Source: Neopararhizobium haloflavum
GTDB lineage: Bacteria; Pseudomonadota; Alphaproteobacteria; Rhizobiales; Rhizobiaceae
Direction of reading: 5' to 3'
Assembly: GCF_002750855.1 (NCBI RefSeq)
Contig: NZ_NWUC01000002.1
Coordinates: 496,001-560,000 of the forward strand
Length of the DNA stretch: 64,000 nucleotides
Shown here: in pieces, positions 45,036 through 54,958 of the stretch
Numbering within the stretch: the first letter of the stretch is position 1
Layout of the letters: each line of letters starts with the position of its first letter
The notes under the pieces: generated by a model
The model's database searches: none
Told to the model about the DNA's origin: nothing
Seen by the model: the letters and a program-made list of their open reading frames with translations, nothing else
Program-made: the position numbers and the translations under genes

Positions 45036-46091
45036 TTACGACAGCCCGAGCATACGCCGGTTGGCTGCCTCGTCCGTTCCGCCATCAGCGAAATCGTCGA
45101 AAGCCCGCTCGGTGACCCGGATGATATGTTGCCGGACGAATTCGGCGCCCTCACGCGCTCCGTCCTCAGGATGCTTGAGGCAGCACTCCCACTCGACGAC
45201 GGCCCAGCCGTCGAAATCATTCGCCGTCAGCTTGGAGAAGACGGCGCCGAAATCGACCTGGCCATCGCCCGGCGAGCGGAAACGCCCTGCCCGGTTCACC
45301 CAGCTCTGGTAGCCGGAATAAACCCCCTGACGGCCGGTCGGGTTGAACTCGGCATCCTTGACGTGAAACATCTTGATGCGGTCTGCATAGATGTCGATGT
45401 TGTCGAGATAATCGAGACACTGAAGAGTGTAGTGGGACGGGTCGTAAAGCATGTTGGCGCGGGCATGATTGCCGACCCGCTCTAGGAACATCTCGAACGT
45501 CACACCGTCGTGCAGATCCTCGCCGGGATGAATTTCGTAGCAGATGTCGACGCCATTTTCCTCGGCGTGATCGAGGATTGGCTTCCAGCGCCTGGCCAGT
45601 TCGTCGAAAGCGGTTTCGATCAGACCGGCGGGACGCTGCGGCCAGGGATAGACATAGGGCCAGGCGAGCGCGCCGGAGAAGGATGCGAGGGCCCCTATGC
45701 CCATGTTGCGGGACGCCGAAATCGCCTTTTTCACCTGGTCGACGGCCCACTCCTGCCTGGCCTTGGGATTGCCACGCATCTGCGGAACGGTGAAGCCGTC
45801 GAAGCCTTCGTCATAGGCGGGATGCACTGCCACGAGCTGGCCCTGCAAATGGGTCGAAAGCTCCGTCACTTCGACGCCGTTCTCGGCAGCCTTGCCCTTG
45901 AACGCGTCGCAATAGTCCTTGGAGGATGCCGCCTTGTCCAGATCGATGAAACGCGCATCCCAGCTGGGCACCTGCACGCCGGCATAACCGCAATCGGCCG
46001 CCCATTTCGTGATCCCGTCCCAGGAATTGAACGGCGCGTCGTCTCCGGCGAACTGCGCAAGAAAAAGGCCGGGGCCCTTGATGGTCTTCAT
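45036..46091 (-). CDS. Sugar phosphate isomerase/epimerase-like TIM-barrel protein
   Basis: A 351-residue xylose-isomerase-like (AP endonuclease 2-type) TIM barrel. Candidate metal residues lie in CYEIHPGED, MLYDPSHYTL, FHVKDAEF and VVEWECC. The ATG at 46091 has GGAGGAG upstream. It is the first gene of the leftward operon (isomerase, Gfo/Idh, ATPase, permease, binding protein), repressed presumably by the divergent LacI. Together with the dehydrogenase it suggests a keto-sugar or inositol-like route. Confidence 0.85.
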   Translation of the reverse strand: MKTIKGPGLFLAQFAGDDAPFNSWDGITKWAADCGYAGVQVPSWDARFIDLDKAASSKDYCDAFKGKAAENGVEVTELSTHLQGQLVAVHPAYDEGFDGFTVPQMRGNPKARQEWAVDQVKKAISASRNMGIGALASFSGALAWPYVYPWPQRPAGLIETAFDELARRWKPILDHAEENGVDICYEIHPGEDLHDGVTFEMFLERVGNHARANMLYDPSHYTLQCLDYLDNIDIYADRIKMFHVKDAEFNPTGRQGVYSGYQSWVNRAGRFRSPGDGQVDFGAVFSKLTANDFDGWAVVEWECCLKHPEDGAREGAEFVRQHIIRVTERAFDDFADGGTDEAANRRMLGLS

Positions 46092-46173
46092 GACGATACT
46101 CCTCCAAACGCTGCAACGCTTCGCGCTGCGGACACGCCGGCTCCGCTTGATCGCGTCAGCCGCTCCTTCTGCG

Positions 46174-46187
46174 TGCAATCGATTTCA
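46174..46187. promoter_or_regulatory. LacI operator candidate A
   Basis: TGCAATCGATTTCA, a 14-bp imperfect palindrome with the same AATCGATT core as candidate B; the two centres are 32 bp apart, about three helical turns. Confidence 0.5.
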
Positions 46188-46205
46188 TCTTGTTCTACAA
46201 TTGAA

Positions 46206-46219
46206 TGTAATCGATTACA
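46206..46219. promoter_or_regulatory. LacI operator candidate B
   Basis: TGTAATCGATTACA, a perfect 14-bp palindrome with a central CG, typical of LacI-family sites, between the divergent sugar operon and its lacI gene. Confidence 0.65.
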
Positions 46220-46300
46220 AGCAGCATCACCCAACCGCAATGCACAGTCAAGTTTGATCGCGCAGGAAATTCGGCGCAAAGAGATGCCGAGGACAATCGA

Positions 46301-47335
46301 ATGAACAGGCACGATCCCAGAATGAGTCCGAAAATCGTCGATGTTGCCCGCACCGCGGGGGTCTCCACGGCGACCGTCAGCCGCGCCCTGACGGCGCCTG
46401 GCAAGGTCTCCGCGAAGACACGCGCCATCGTGATGGCCGCGGTCGAGGAGACCGGCTACATCGTGAACCATGCCGCCAGAAACCTGCGCCGTCAGCAGAC
46501 CGGCGGCATCGTCGTGCTCGTTCCGAATCTCTCCAACCCGTTCTTCTCGCAGATTCTTTCCGGTATCGCGTCGGTTCTTTCCGGCGCTGCGTTCAACGTG
46601 CTGATTGCCGATACGCAGCAGCCGAAGGGCGCCGACAGGCAGATCATTCAATACCTTCACAACAACCGCGCCGACGGGTTGATCGTGCTCGACGGGGGAC
46701 TTCCCGAGCATATTTTCGGCAATGGCGACCGGCAGGCGCGCCCGCCCGCGATCTTTGCCTGCGAATGGATCGAGGGTTCGGAAAAGCTGTCGGTGACGAT
46801 CGACAACGTGGCGGGAGCGGCGATGGCGATCGACCATCTGGTTCAACTCGGCCATTCCCGCATCGGGCATGTGATGGGTCCGCCCGACAACGTCCTTACG
46901 ATACGCCGACAGGAGGGGACGACGGCGGCTCTTGAACGGGCCCATCTGCCGGTCCGCCGGGAATGGTACTTCGAGGGCGATTTTTCGCTTCCTTCGGGCG
47001 TTCGGGCTGCCAAGGCCTGGCTTGCGCTTCGCGATCGGCCGGACGCGGTCTTCTGTTCCAGTGATGCGATGGCCTGCGGGTTCATGTCCGAACTGCATCG
47101 GCACGGCGTGCGGGTGCCCGACGACGTCTCGGTTGTCGGCTTCGACGACATCGAGATCGCGGAGCATTTCATTCCCACGCTGACGACGATCCACCAGCCG
47201 CGCACAACCATTGGCGAGACGGCCGCCAGGATGCTGCTGGCCCGCATCAATGGCGGCGAAGATCCCGTCCAGAGCATCAGGCTGCCGGTCGATCTCGTGG
47301 TGCGCGAAAGCACGTCCGCCCCGCGCATAGCCTGA
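46301..47335 (+). CDS. LacI-family regulator of the sugar ABC operon
   Basis: A 344-residue repressor with a LacI helix-turn-helix (KIVDVARTAGVSTATVSRALTAP) and a sugar-binding-like domain. It is divergent from the isomerase gene; the palindromes at 46174 and 46206 in the spacer are probably its sites, so it would control both itself and the transport operon. Confidence 0.92.
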   Translation: MNRHDPRMSPKIVDVARTAGVSTATVSRALTAPGKVSAKTRAIVMAAVEETGYIVNHAARNLRRQQTGGIVVLVPNLSNPFFSQILSGIASVLSGAAFNVLIADTQQPKGADRQIIQYLHNNRADGLIVLDGGLPEHIFGNGDRQARPPAIFACEWIEGSEKLSVTIDNVAGAAMAIDHLVQLGHSRIGHVMGPPDNVLTIRRQEGTTAALERAHLPVRREWYFEGDFSLPSGVRAAKAWLALRDRPDAVFCSSDAMACGFMSELHRHGVRVPDDVSVVGFDDIEIAEHFIPTLTTIHQPRTTIGETAARMLLARINGGEDPVQSIRLPVDLVVRESTSAPRIA

Positions 47336-47366
47336 AGCCGCTTCTGTCGATGCTGCGACCGGCATT

Positions 47367-48692
47367 CTAGACATACCGGTTGACCACGTTTTCCAGGTAT
47401 TCCTGGCGTCCCGAGCGCGGTTGCGGATCGAGATTTCGTGCGAGCACATCGGCCTCGATCGCCTCAAGATCGGCGTTCTTGTCCAGGAGCCTGGCGGCAT
47501 CCGGCTTGTCCCAGGCGGCGTAGCGCTCGGCAAGCGGCGCGGACAGCGCTTTTTCTTCGACCATGGATGCCGCGGCCTTCAGGCCCCGCGCGCAACAGTC
47601 CATTCCGCCGATGTGCGCGATCAGCAAGTCCTGCGGGTCCAGCGACTGACGTCTGAGCTTGGCATCGAAGTTCGTCCCGCCAGTCGTGAAGCCGCCGGCC
47701 CTGAGGACCTGATAGTAGGCGAGCGCCATCTCCGGGACGTTGTTGGGAAACTGATCGGTATCCCAGCCGGACTGGTAGTCGTTTCGGTTCATGTCGATCG
47801 AACCGAAGATGCCGAGCGCTGCGGCCAGCGCCAGTTCGTGCTCGAAGGAATGGCCGGCAAGGATCGCGTGCCCCTGCTCGATGTTGGTCTTCACCTCACC
47901 TTCCAGCCCGTACCGCTTGAGAAATCCGTAGATCGTTCCAACGTCGTAATCATATTGATGCTTCGTCGGCTCCTGGGGTTTTGGCTCGATCAGGATCGAA
48001 CCCTTGAATCCGATCTTGTGCTTGTAATCGACGACCATCGAGAGAAAGCGGCCCATCTGATCGAGTTCGCGGCCGATGTCGGTGTTGAGCAGGGTTTCAT
48101 AGCCTTCGCGCCCGCCCCACAGCACATAGTTTTGTCCCTTCAGCCTGTGCGTCACGTCCATGCAGCTTTTCACGGTCGCGGCCGCATAGGCGAAGACGTC
48201 GGGATCAGGGTTGGTCGCAGCGCCCGCCATATAGCGCCGGTGCGAAAAGAGATTGGCCGTGCCCCAGAGCAGCTTGAGCCCTGTGGCATCCATCTTCGCC
48301 TCGAAATAATCGGCGATCTCGTTCAGCCGGTCGCGGCTCTCCGAAAAGCTTGCGCCCTCCGGCCGGACATCAGCGTCATGAAAGGTAAAATAGGGCACGC
48401 CGAGCATTGCGAACATGTCGAATGCGACGTCGGCTTTCTTCTTGGCGAGCGCCATCGTATCGGCCGCCCCGGACGGGCCATACCAGGGCCGCTCAAAGGT
48501 CTGCCCACCGAACGGATCGGATCCCGGCCAGACGAAGGAGTGCCAGTAGCATACCGCAAAGCGCAGATGATCCTCCATACGTTTGCCGAGGACCAACTCG
48601 TCGGGGTCGTAGAACCGGAAAGCCAGCGGATTGGTGCTGCCGGGACCTTCGAACGGGATTTTCGAGATGTCGCCGAAATAACCTGTGCTCAC
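47367..48692 (-). CDS. xylA: Xylose isomerase
   Basis: A 441-residue class II xylose isomerase. TFHDADV holds the catalytic His and Asp, [17 protein letters not shown] the metal-binding Glu and Lys, and [12 protein letters not shown] with SIDMNRND complete the metal site. It interconverts D-xylose and D-xylulose with two divalent metals. The start is GTG, overlapping the xylB stop (GTGA), so xylB-xylA are coupled, with xylB first. Confidence 0.97.
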   Translation of the reverse strand: MSTGYFGDISKIPFEGPGSTNPLAFRFYDPDELVLGKRMEDHLRFAVCYWHSFVWPGSDPFGGQTFERPWYGPSGAADTMALAKKKADVAFDMFAMLGVPYFTFHDADVRPEGASFSESRDRLNEIADYFEAKMDATGLKLLWGTANLFSHRRYMAGAATNPDPDVFAYAAATVKSCMDVTHRLKGQNYVLWGGREGYETLLNTDIGRELDQMGRFLSMVVDYKHKIGFKGSILIEPKPQEPTKHQYDYDVGTIYGFLKRYGLEGEVKTNIEQGHAILAGHSFEHELALAAALGIFGSIDMNRNDYQSGWDTDQFPNNVPEMALAYYQVLRAGGFTTGGTNFDAKLRRQSLDPQDLLIAHIGGMDCCARGLKAAASMVEEKALSAPLAERYAAWDKPDAARLLDKNADLEAIEADVLARNLDPQPRSGRQEYLENVVNRYV

Positions 48693-50143
48693 TGGAAAAC
48701 TCCTTTGATGGCGGGATAGGCCTTGCGGTAGCGCGCGTAGGAATCTGCAAAGCTGCCCGTCAGGCGCGACGTTGGCTCGATGGTGCGGGCAGTGTGCGGC
48801 GCTGCGCAGACCGAGAACGGATCGGCCCCTTCGGCCGCGATCATGCCGAGCCGAGCGGCACCGAACGCGGCGCCGAATTCGCCGTCAGCCGGGATATCGA
48901 CCGGCATGTCGAGAACGTTGGCAAGGACACCAAGCCAGTAGTCAGAGCGCGACCCGCCGCCGATAGCGGTGACTCGGTCCAGATCTGTGCCCGATGCCTT
49001 CAACGCCTCGAGACTGTCGCGAAACGCATAGGCCACACCTTCCAGCACCGCCCGCGTCAGAGCTGCGCGATCGCCATCGTGGCCAAGGCCGAGGAAGGCG
49101 CCTCTTGCCGCCGCGTCGTTGTGCGGCGTGCGCTCGCCCGACAGATAGGGCAGGAACAACACTTGCGAGGGCGCCACGACTTCCGGCCCGAGCGCAGCCG
49201 TCAGCGCCGCCGGTTCTTCCTTCATCGTGCTTGCGAACCAGTTGAGGGCGTCCGTGGCCGAGAGGATCACGCCCATCTGATGCCACGTGCCAGGCAGCGC
49301 ATGGCAGAATGTATGTACGGCGCTTTCCGGGTTGGGGCGATAGCTTTCCGTCGCAGCGAACAGAACGCCTGATGTGCCCAGCGATGCGAACGCATTGCCA
49401 GGCATCACCGTGCCCATGCCGCAGGCCGAGGCCGCGTTGTCGCCCGCACCTCCCGCAACCACGATGCCGGCAGGAAGGCCCAATTCGTCGGCGACCACGC
49501 CGCGCAGCCGGCCGCTTTCCGCCGTGCCTTCGACGAGCCGAGGCATGTGATCTTCACACAGGCTGGTGGCTGCCAGAAGCTCACCCGACCATTGGCGAGC
49601 CTCGACGTCGAGCCAGGCCGTGCCCGAGGCATCGGACATATCCGAAACGTGCTCCCCCGTCAGCCATAGGCGGAGGTAGTCCTTGGGAAGCAGCACTTTC
49701 GCAACGCGCTCGAAGCACGCCGGCTCATTGTTTTTGACCCAGTCGAGCTTCGGCGCCGTGAATCCCGGGAAGACGATGTTTCCACTCGTCTTGCGAAAGC
49801 GCGGATCGGCATCGAGCTGCGCGGCCTCCTTGTGGCTTCGGGTGTCGTTCCAGAGAATGCAGGGGCGGAGCACTGCATCATCACCGTCCAGAAGAGTGGC
49901 ACCATGCATGTGGCCGGAAAGACCGATACCGCGCACCGCCTGGAGCTCCGATGCATGTTCGCCCTCAAGGCTCGATATCGCCTGCTTCGTCGCGGTGATC
50001 CAAGACGCCGGGTCCTGCTCGGACCATCCGGCATGCGGCCGCGAGACCGTCAGCGGCGCGGTCGCGGAAGCCACCACCGCCTGATCCTGATCGATCAATA
50101 GCGCCTTGATGCCCGACGTTCCCAGATCGATTCCCAAATACAT
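48689..50143 (-). CDS. xylB: Xylulokinase
   Basis: A 484-residue FGGY-family kinase: [15 protein letters not shown] at the N-terminus binds phosphate, [13 protein letters not shown] contains the family's substrate region, and [16 protein letters not shown] plus [11 protein letters not shown] are ATP-site motifs. It phosphorylates D-xylulose. GAGG precedes the ATG. It shares an operator-like 13-mer with the adjacent lacI gene, so the order is lacI, then xylB, xylA on the same strand. Confidence 0.96.
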   Translation of the reverse strand: MYLGIDLGTSGIKALLIDQDQAVVASATAPLTVSRPHAGWSEQDPASWITATKQAISSLEGEHASELQAVRGIGLSGHMHGATLLDGDDAVLRPCILWNDTRSHKEAAQLDADPRFRKTSGNIVFPGFTAPKLDWVKNNEPACFERVAKVLLPKDYLRLWLTGEHVSDMSDASGTAWLDVEARQWSGELLAATSLCEDHMPRLVEGTAESGRLRGVVADELGLPAGIVVAGGAGDNAASACGMGTVMPGNAFASLGTSGVLFAATESYRPNPESAVHTFCHALPGTWHQMGVILSATDALNWFASTMKEEPAALTAALGPEVVAPSQVLFLPYLSGERTPHNDAAARGAFLGLGHDGDRAALTRAVLEGVAYAFRDSLEALKASGTDLDRVTAIGGGSRSDYWLGVLANVLDMPVDIPADGEFGAAFGAARLGMIAAEGADPFSVCAAPHTARTIEPTSRLTGSFADSYARYRKAYPAIKGVFQ

Positions 50144-50147
50144 GTGC

Positions 50148-50160
50148 TACGTACCTCAAA
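50148..50160. promoter_or_regulatory. Repeated 13-mer at xylB (copy 1)
   Basis: TACGTACCTCAAA, 4 bp upstream of the xylB start; the complement also contains the GAGG ribosome site, so this copy may have a double role. Confidence 0.4.
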
Positions 50161-50192
50161 CTCTGCAAACGGTTTTCAGGCAGGACTGAACC

Positions 50193-51218
50193 TTATGGGA
50201 GATTGTCTCTCAGGAAGATGTCGATACGGATCCGTTCCTGGTCATCCACCGGCGGCAAGCCATCGGCACGCGCCTTCATCACGCGGATCGCACTTCGGAC
50301 TTCGTGTCCTGCGTCCTGGTTGATGACGGCGTCTATCGTGCCGCTGGTGAGTGCCTTGCGGGCATGGTCGCTCAGTTCGTGTGCCACGACGCTGATCGCC
50401 CTGCCGACGCCTCTCGCCTCGAGCACTTCGATCATCCCCCTGTTGCCGGCACCGAGACTATAGACGCCGACGACGTCGGGATGGGCTTCCAGACACCCCG
50501 CAAGAACGCGAGCGACTGTCGCGCCGTCGTCCAGGCCTTCCAGGACCGGCAGCACGTCGAGCGCCGGAAACTCTGCATGCATGACCTGATCGAACCCCAT
50601 GCGTCGCTCGACATGGTCGCGTACCAGCATGGAGCCCGCCACGACTGCAATCTTTCCGCGGCAATTCCCGACAAACCGCCCCAACAGGCTGGCAGCCGTT
50701 CGTCCCGCTGCCACGTTGTCGATGCCGACGTAATGATCCCGTCGCGAATTCGGCAGATCCGATACGAGTGTAACGACCGGCACGCCGGCATCATGCAGCC
50801 GGGCCACCCCTTCGCGCACGGCCCCAGCCTCCGTCGCCACCAGCGCGACACCGGCCAGTTCGGAAAGATCGAGAGTGTCGAGAGCCTGCGCCAGTGCCTG
50901 TGCGTCGAAGGGTGGTATCGTCAGGAGCCGAATGTCGGTGCGCTCGATGGCCGACCGGGTCTTTGCTTCAAGAACGGCCGCTTCAAGCGCGCGCATGAAT
51001 GCATTCGGGCCTTCCGGCAGGATGAAGACCAGCGGGTAAATGCGCCGTTTGGCGAGGTTGGCGGCCGCCAGGTCGCGCACATAGCCGATGCGGGCGATCG
51101 CCTCTTCAACCCGTCCTATGGTCGATTGGCGCACGCCGGGCCGACGGTTGAGAACACGATCAACCGTTGCAAGGCTTACTCCGGCGGCCTCGGCAATGTC
51201 ATGGACGGTTGGTCGCAT
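50193..51218 (-). CDS. LacI-family regulator of the xylose genes
   Basis: A 341-residue repressor: helix-turn-helix TVHDIAEAAGVSLATVDRVLNRRPG followed by a ribose-binding-like ligand domain. I chose the ATG at 51218, with GGGAGGA upstream. It lies 49 bp upstream of xylB in the same direction. The 13-mer found at xylB is repeated upstream of this gene, so it probably controls both. Confidence 0.9.
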   Translation of the reverse strand: MRPTVHDIAEAAGVSLATVDRVLNRRPGVRQSTIGRVEEAIARIGYVRDLAAANLAKRRIYPLVFILPEGPNAFMRALEAAVLEAKTRSAIERTDIRLLTIPPFDAQALAQALDTLDLSELAGVALVATEAGAVREGVARLHDAGVPVVTLVSDLPNSRRDHYVGIDNVAAGRTAASLLGRFVGNCRGKIAVVAGSMLVRDHVERRMGFDQVMHAEFPALDVLPVLEGLDDGATVARVLAGCLEAHPDVVGVYSLGAGNRGMIEVLEARGVGRAISVVAHELSDHARKALTSGTIDAVINQDAGHEVRSAIRVMKARADGLPPVDDQERIRIDIFLRDNLP

Positions 51219-51254
51219 CAATCCTCCCTCACCCGTGAAGGGTCTATCGCATTT

Positions 51255-51272
51255 TTTGAGGTACGTAAATCA
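51255..51272. promoter_or_regulatory. Operator-like site upstream of the xyl LacI gene (copy 2)
   Basis: TTTGAGGTACGTA is the reverse complement of the 13-mer at xylB. It sits in an imperfect palindrome TGAnnTACGTAnnTCA (51257-51272) with a central CG, as LacI-family operators have. Confidence 0.5.
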
Positions 51273-51386
51273 TCGATGCTGTCGTCATCGGCCTGGCATC
51301 GCCATTGTGAACAATCTCCTTTGCGGGGAACCAGACGGGACATGAGGCATTGAAGGTCACGCCTCCTCCATATGGAAAGACCACCG

Positions 51387-52376
51387 ATGCGCCCTTTCGC
51401 CTGCCCCGTCTGTGACAGCCGCCTGTTCTTCGAGAATTCAGCCTGCGTCAATTGCGGATCGGAGGTCGCATTCCAACCTGCAAGACTGTCTTTCGCAGCC
51501 ACGGATACCGACGGCGTGCATCGCTGCGCCAACCACGACAGCGGCGGCTGCAACTGGATGGCGGAGCGCCAAGGCGGTCTTTGTCTCGCCTGCGACCTCA
51601 ACGAACTGATCCCGCCCATCGACGACGACGCTCAGCGCCGGCGTTGGGCCGCGGTGGAAGAGGCCAAAAGGCGGCTTCTCTACAGCGTTCTTCGGCTCAA
51701 CATTCCGATCTATCCCAAACGCCGCGACCCAACCGGCCTCTCGTTCCGCATTCTTGTCAGCGCCGAGCACGGCGGAACCGGAGAGGTCGTCATGGGTCAC
51801 CAGAATGGGGTGATCACCATCGACGCGACGGAAGCCGATGCTCATCTGCGAGAGTTCCGTCGGGCCGAACTGGACGAGCAATATCGAACGCTTCTCGGAC
51901 ATATGCGCCATGAATCGGGCCATTATTTCTGGGAGCGGCTCGCCCTGCTGGACGGCTTTCTCGATGCCTATCGTTCAATCTTCGGCGACGAGCGGGAAGA
52001 TTACGGCGAGGCGCTGGCGCGGCACTACGAAAACGGCCCGCCCGCCGACTGGGCCGACCATCACATCTCCGCCTACGCCACGGCACATTCGTGGGAGGAC
52101 TGGGCCGAAAGCTTCGCGCATTACCTGCATGTCGTGGACGGTGTGGAGACAGGCGAAACCTTCGCTCCGGCGGGCAATGTTGCCGCGCAGGCGACAGCGT
52201 ATGACACGGAAGACTTTCAGGGCGTCGTCTCTCGTTGGCATCGCACAGCGCTGCTCATGAATGCGATGAACCGGAGCATGGGGCACCACGACTATTACCC
52301 CTTCATCGTCAACGACACGGTGGCCGCCAAACTGGCTTTCATCCACCGGTGGCTTGGACAGCTGCGTGCCGCATAA
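51387..52376 (+). CDS. Zinc-binding metallopeptidase-like protein with N-terminal zinc ribbon
   Basis: A 329-residue protein. The N-terminus has paired cysteines CPVC and CVNC (zinc ribbon), more in CANHDSGGCNWM and CLAC, and the central MRHESGHYFWE has the HExxH-like HESGH zinc site. E in WEDWAESFAHYLH may be the third ligand. It belongs to a family annotated as zinc-binding metallopeptidases of unknown substrate, likely cytoplasmic. The ATG at 51387 is preferred (GGAAAGA upstream); an ATG at 51372 would add five residues. Confidence 0.78.
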   Translation: MRPFACPVCDSRLFFENSACVNCGSEVAFQPARLSFAATDTDGVHRCANHDSGGCNWMAERQGGLCLACDLNELIPPIDDDAQRRRWAAVEEAKRRLLYSVLRLNIPIYPKRRDPTGLSFRILVSAEHGGTGEVVMGHQNGVITIDATEADAHLREFRRAELDEQYRTLLGHMRHESGHYFWERLALLDGFLDAYRSIFGDEREDYGEALARHYENGPPADWADHHISAYATAHSWEDWAESFAHYLHVVDGVETGETFAPAGNVAAQATAYDTEDFQGVVSRWHRTALLMNAMNRSMGHHDYYPFIVNDTVAAKLAFIHRWLGQLRAA

Positions 52377-52624
52377 CGGGCCCATCACCGCCGGACCACT
52401 CAGAACAACGGCGCCCCCGCAGCGGGTGAGCGAGCACAAGTGTCGACAAAATTTCGCTTATTCTCTATTGATCCTCAGATGCGACGGCAGATAAGCTCGC
52501 GCATAGAGGCACATATATTCTCCGTCATGGAGAGTTGCGGATTGCCTCAACCCCTCACTTTCCGCGGGGTCTTCTTCGGTCCGTCGCGATCAGAACAAAC
52601 ATCATCGAAACGCAGGGAGAGATC

Positions 52625-53494
52625 ATGATGCTCAACACTCGTAGAAACATTCTTGCGGCACTCACCGCAGGTGTCGCCTTCGTCGGTGTATCGGGCCTGG
52701 CTCACGCGGCCACGCTTGAGGAGATCCGCGAGAGCGGAACGATCCGCATCGCGGTCGCCAACGAAATCCCATACGGCTTTGTCGATCCCTCGGGCGAGGC
52801 CAAGGGTGCTGGTCCGGACGTCGCCAAGCAGGTCGTCGAGGAACTGGGCATTGAGAATATCGAGTGGGTCACCACCAACTTCTCATCGCTCATTCCCGGC
52901 CTTCAGGCCGATCGCTTCGACGTGGCTGCCGCCGAAATGGCCATCCAGCCCGAACGCTGCCAGGAGGTGATCTACTCCGAGCCAAACACATCCTACGGCG
53001 AGGGCCTGCTCGTTGCTTCCGGCAACCCGGACGACATCCACGCCTACGCCGACTTCGCCGAGCGCGACGACCTGACGGTCGCCGTCATGGCCGGTGCCAA
53101 CCAGCTGGAAATGATGCAGAAGCTTGGCGTTTCGGAAGACAGGATCGTGACCATCGCCAGCAACTCCGACGCCATTTCCACGGTTTCGACCGGTCGCGCC
53201 AATGCCTACGCGGCAACCGGCCTGACGGCGAACGAACTGGCCGAACAGAGCGAGCAGGTCGAACTGGCATCGGATTTCTCCGATCCGGTCATCGACGGGT
53301 CCGAGCAGCGCTCCTGGGGCGGCTTCGCCTTCGCCAATGAGAGCACCGATCTGCGCGACGCGTGGAACGAGGCGCTCGCCACCATCAAGGACGGTGACGA
53401 ATGGGCCGAGATCGTCGGTGGATACGGTTTCACGCAGGAAGACATCGACGGCTCCTTCAATCGGACGACCGAGGAACTGTGCTCGGCCGAGTGA
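52625..53494 (+). CDS. ehuB: Ectoine/amino-acid ABC transporter substrate-binding protein (EhuB-like)
   Basis: A 289-residue protein with a signal ending LAHAA, then a family-3 amino acid-binding fold (RIAVANEIPYGFVDPSG, AAEMAIQPERC). The gene order binding protein, permease, permease, ATPase and the sequence suggest the ectoine/hydroxyectoine importer ehuBCDA, although a polar amino acid is possible. AGGGAGA precedes the ATG pair at 52625/52628. A perfect stem-loop separates it from the permease gene. The ectoine-degradation eut genes are not in this window. Confidence 0.8.
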   Translation: MMLNTRRNILAALTAGVAFVGVSGLAHAATLEEIRESGTIRIAVANEIPYGFVDPSGEAKGAGPDVAKQVVEELGIENIEWVTTNFSSLIPGLQADRFDVAAAEMAIQPERCQEVIYSEPNTSYGEGLLVASGNPDDIHAYADFAERDDLTVAVMAGANQLEMMQKLGVSEDRIVTIASNSDAISTVSTGRANAYAATGLTANELAEQSEQVELASDFSDPVIDGSEQRSWGGFAFANESTDLRDAWNEALATIKDGDEWAEIVGGYGFTQEDIDGSFNRTTEELCSAE

Positions 53495-53513
53495 TTGGGC
53501 CGCAAGAAACAAG

Positions 53514-53535
53514 GGGGGCGCTTCCTGGCGCCCCC
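53514..53535 (+). other. Intercistronic stem-loop between ehuB and ehuC
   Basis: GGGGGCGC-TTCCTG-GCGCCCCC forms a perfect 8-bp stem with no T-run. Such loops commonly protect the binding-protein part of an ABC transcript and raise its level over the permease part. Confidence 0.6.
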
Positions 53536-53587
53536 ATCGTGACTGTGCTGGAATTCGGGACGAGCGGCATGGGGAAAAGGGCGCAGC

Positions 53588-54259
53588 ATGACCTGGACTG
53601 AGTATCTGGTGCCGCTCGGCCAAGGCGCTTGGGTAACGATCCAACTGACCTTCTGGTCCACGATCTTCGGCGCGCTGCTGTCTTTCGCAGCCGGCATCGG
53701 GAAGCTTTCGCGCAACCCGCTCATCAAGGCGCTCTCGATCGGGTATATCGAGATTTTCCGCGGCACCTCGCTGCTGGTGCAGCTTTTCTGGCTTTATTTC
53801 GCGCTCCCCCTGCTGGGCCAGGCAATCGGCATCGATTTGCGATTGCCGCCCGTGGCGGCCGGCGTCTTGGCGCTGTCCCTCAACATCGGCGCCTATGGTG
53901 CGGAGGTGGTGCGCGGCGCAATCCAATCGGTATCGCACGATCAATACGAGGCGGCGACGGCGCTCAATTTCTCCGACCGCCAGGCGCTGTGGCGGGTGGC
54001 GCTACCTCAAGCAATTCCCGAGATGATGCCGTCGTTCGGCAATCTTGCCGTTCAAAATCTCAAGGACACCGCGCTGGTGTCGTTGATCAGTCTCCAGGAC
54101 CTGGCATTCAAGGCCGAGCAGATCCGGAACTTCACTCAGGACAGCACAACGATCTTCACCATTGTCCTCGCCATGTATTTCGGCATGGCCCTCGTACTGA
54201 CCGCGATGATGAAGGTCCTTGAGCGTTCAGTCGGGCGCTGGCGCACGGCGAGGAGCTAG
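53588..54259 (+). CDS. ehuC: Ectoine/amino-acid ABC transporter permease (EhuC-like)
   Basis: A 223-residue HisM/HisQ-type permease with about five helices; the ATPase-contact loop is GAIQSVSHDQYEAATALNFSDRQALWRVALPQAIP. It pairs with the next permease to form the heterodimeric channel. Spacing to ehuD is 3 bp. Confidence 0.82.
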   Translation: MTWTEYLVPLGQGAWVTIQLTFWSTIFGALLSFAAGIGKLSRNPLIKALSIGYIEIFRGTSLLVQLFWLYFALPLLGQAIGIDLRLPPVAAGVLALSLNIGAYGAEVVRGAIQSVSHDQYEAATALNFSDRQALWRVALPQAIPEMMPSFGNLAVQNLKDTALVSLISLQDLAFKAEQIRNFTQDSTTIFTIVLAMYFGMALVLTAMMKVLERSVGRWRTARS

Positions 54260-54262
54260 GTC

Positions 54263-54958
54263 ATGTTTTTTGGATATGAATGGATCACCGATCAGGGCCC
54301 GCTCGTCTTTGCATGGTCCATCCTCCCGATCCTCCTGACCGGTATGTGGATCACCATCAAGGCCACGGTGCTCGGTTTCATCATCGCGCTGATCCTGGGG
54401 CTTGTCTGGGCCGTGCTCAAAGCAGCGCCGACGCCTTTCATCTCGTGGCCGGCCAATGTCTTCACAGAGTTCATCCGCGATACTCCGCTGCTGGTTCAGC
54501 TGTTCTTTCTCTATTACGTGCTACCGGAATACGGCCTCGTCCTGCCCGCCTTCCTGACCGGAGCCTTGGCGCTGGGGCTGCAGTACAGCGCTTACACGGC
54601 GGAGGTTTACCGTGCCGGCATCGAGGCGGTCGCACGGGGGCAGCGCGAGGCGGCCCGCGCCCTGAACATCTCCAGCAGCCGGACCTTCACGCACATCATC
54701 CTGCCTCAGTCGGTGCCGCGCATCATCCCCGCTCTCGGCAACTACCTCGTCTCGATCATGAAGGACGTGCCGGTCCTCTCGGTCGTGACGGTCCTGGAAA
54801 TGCTGAATGTCGCCAAGATCATCGGCGATCGCACCTTTCAATACCTCATACCGCTGTCCATGGTCGGCGCCATCTATCTCATCATGACTCTGATCGCTTC
54901 GGCCGGCGTCCGCCTGCTCGACAAGAACCTGCCCAAGAGGGGGATCGCGCTCAAATGA
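54263..54958 (+). CDS. ehuD: Ectoine/amino-acid ABC transporter permease (EhuD-like)
   Basis: A 231-residue permease with about five helices and contact loop [35 protein letters not shown]. The stop overlaps the ATPase start by 4 bp (ATGA), so production is coupled. Confidence 0.82.
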   Translation: MFFGYEWITDQGPLVFAWSILPILLTGMWITIKATVLGFIIALILGLVWAVLKAAPTPFISWPANVFTEFIRDTPLLVQLFFLYYVLPEYGLVLPAFLTGALALGLQYSAYTAEVYRAGIEAVARGQREAARALNISSSRTFTHIILPQSVPRIIPALGNYLVSIMKDVPVLSVVTVLEMLNVAKIIGDRTFQYLIPLSMVGAIYLIMTLIASAGVRLLDKNLPKRGIALK

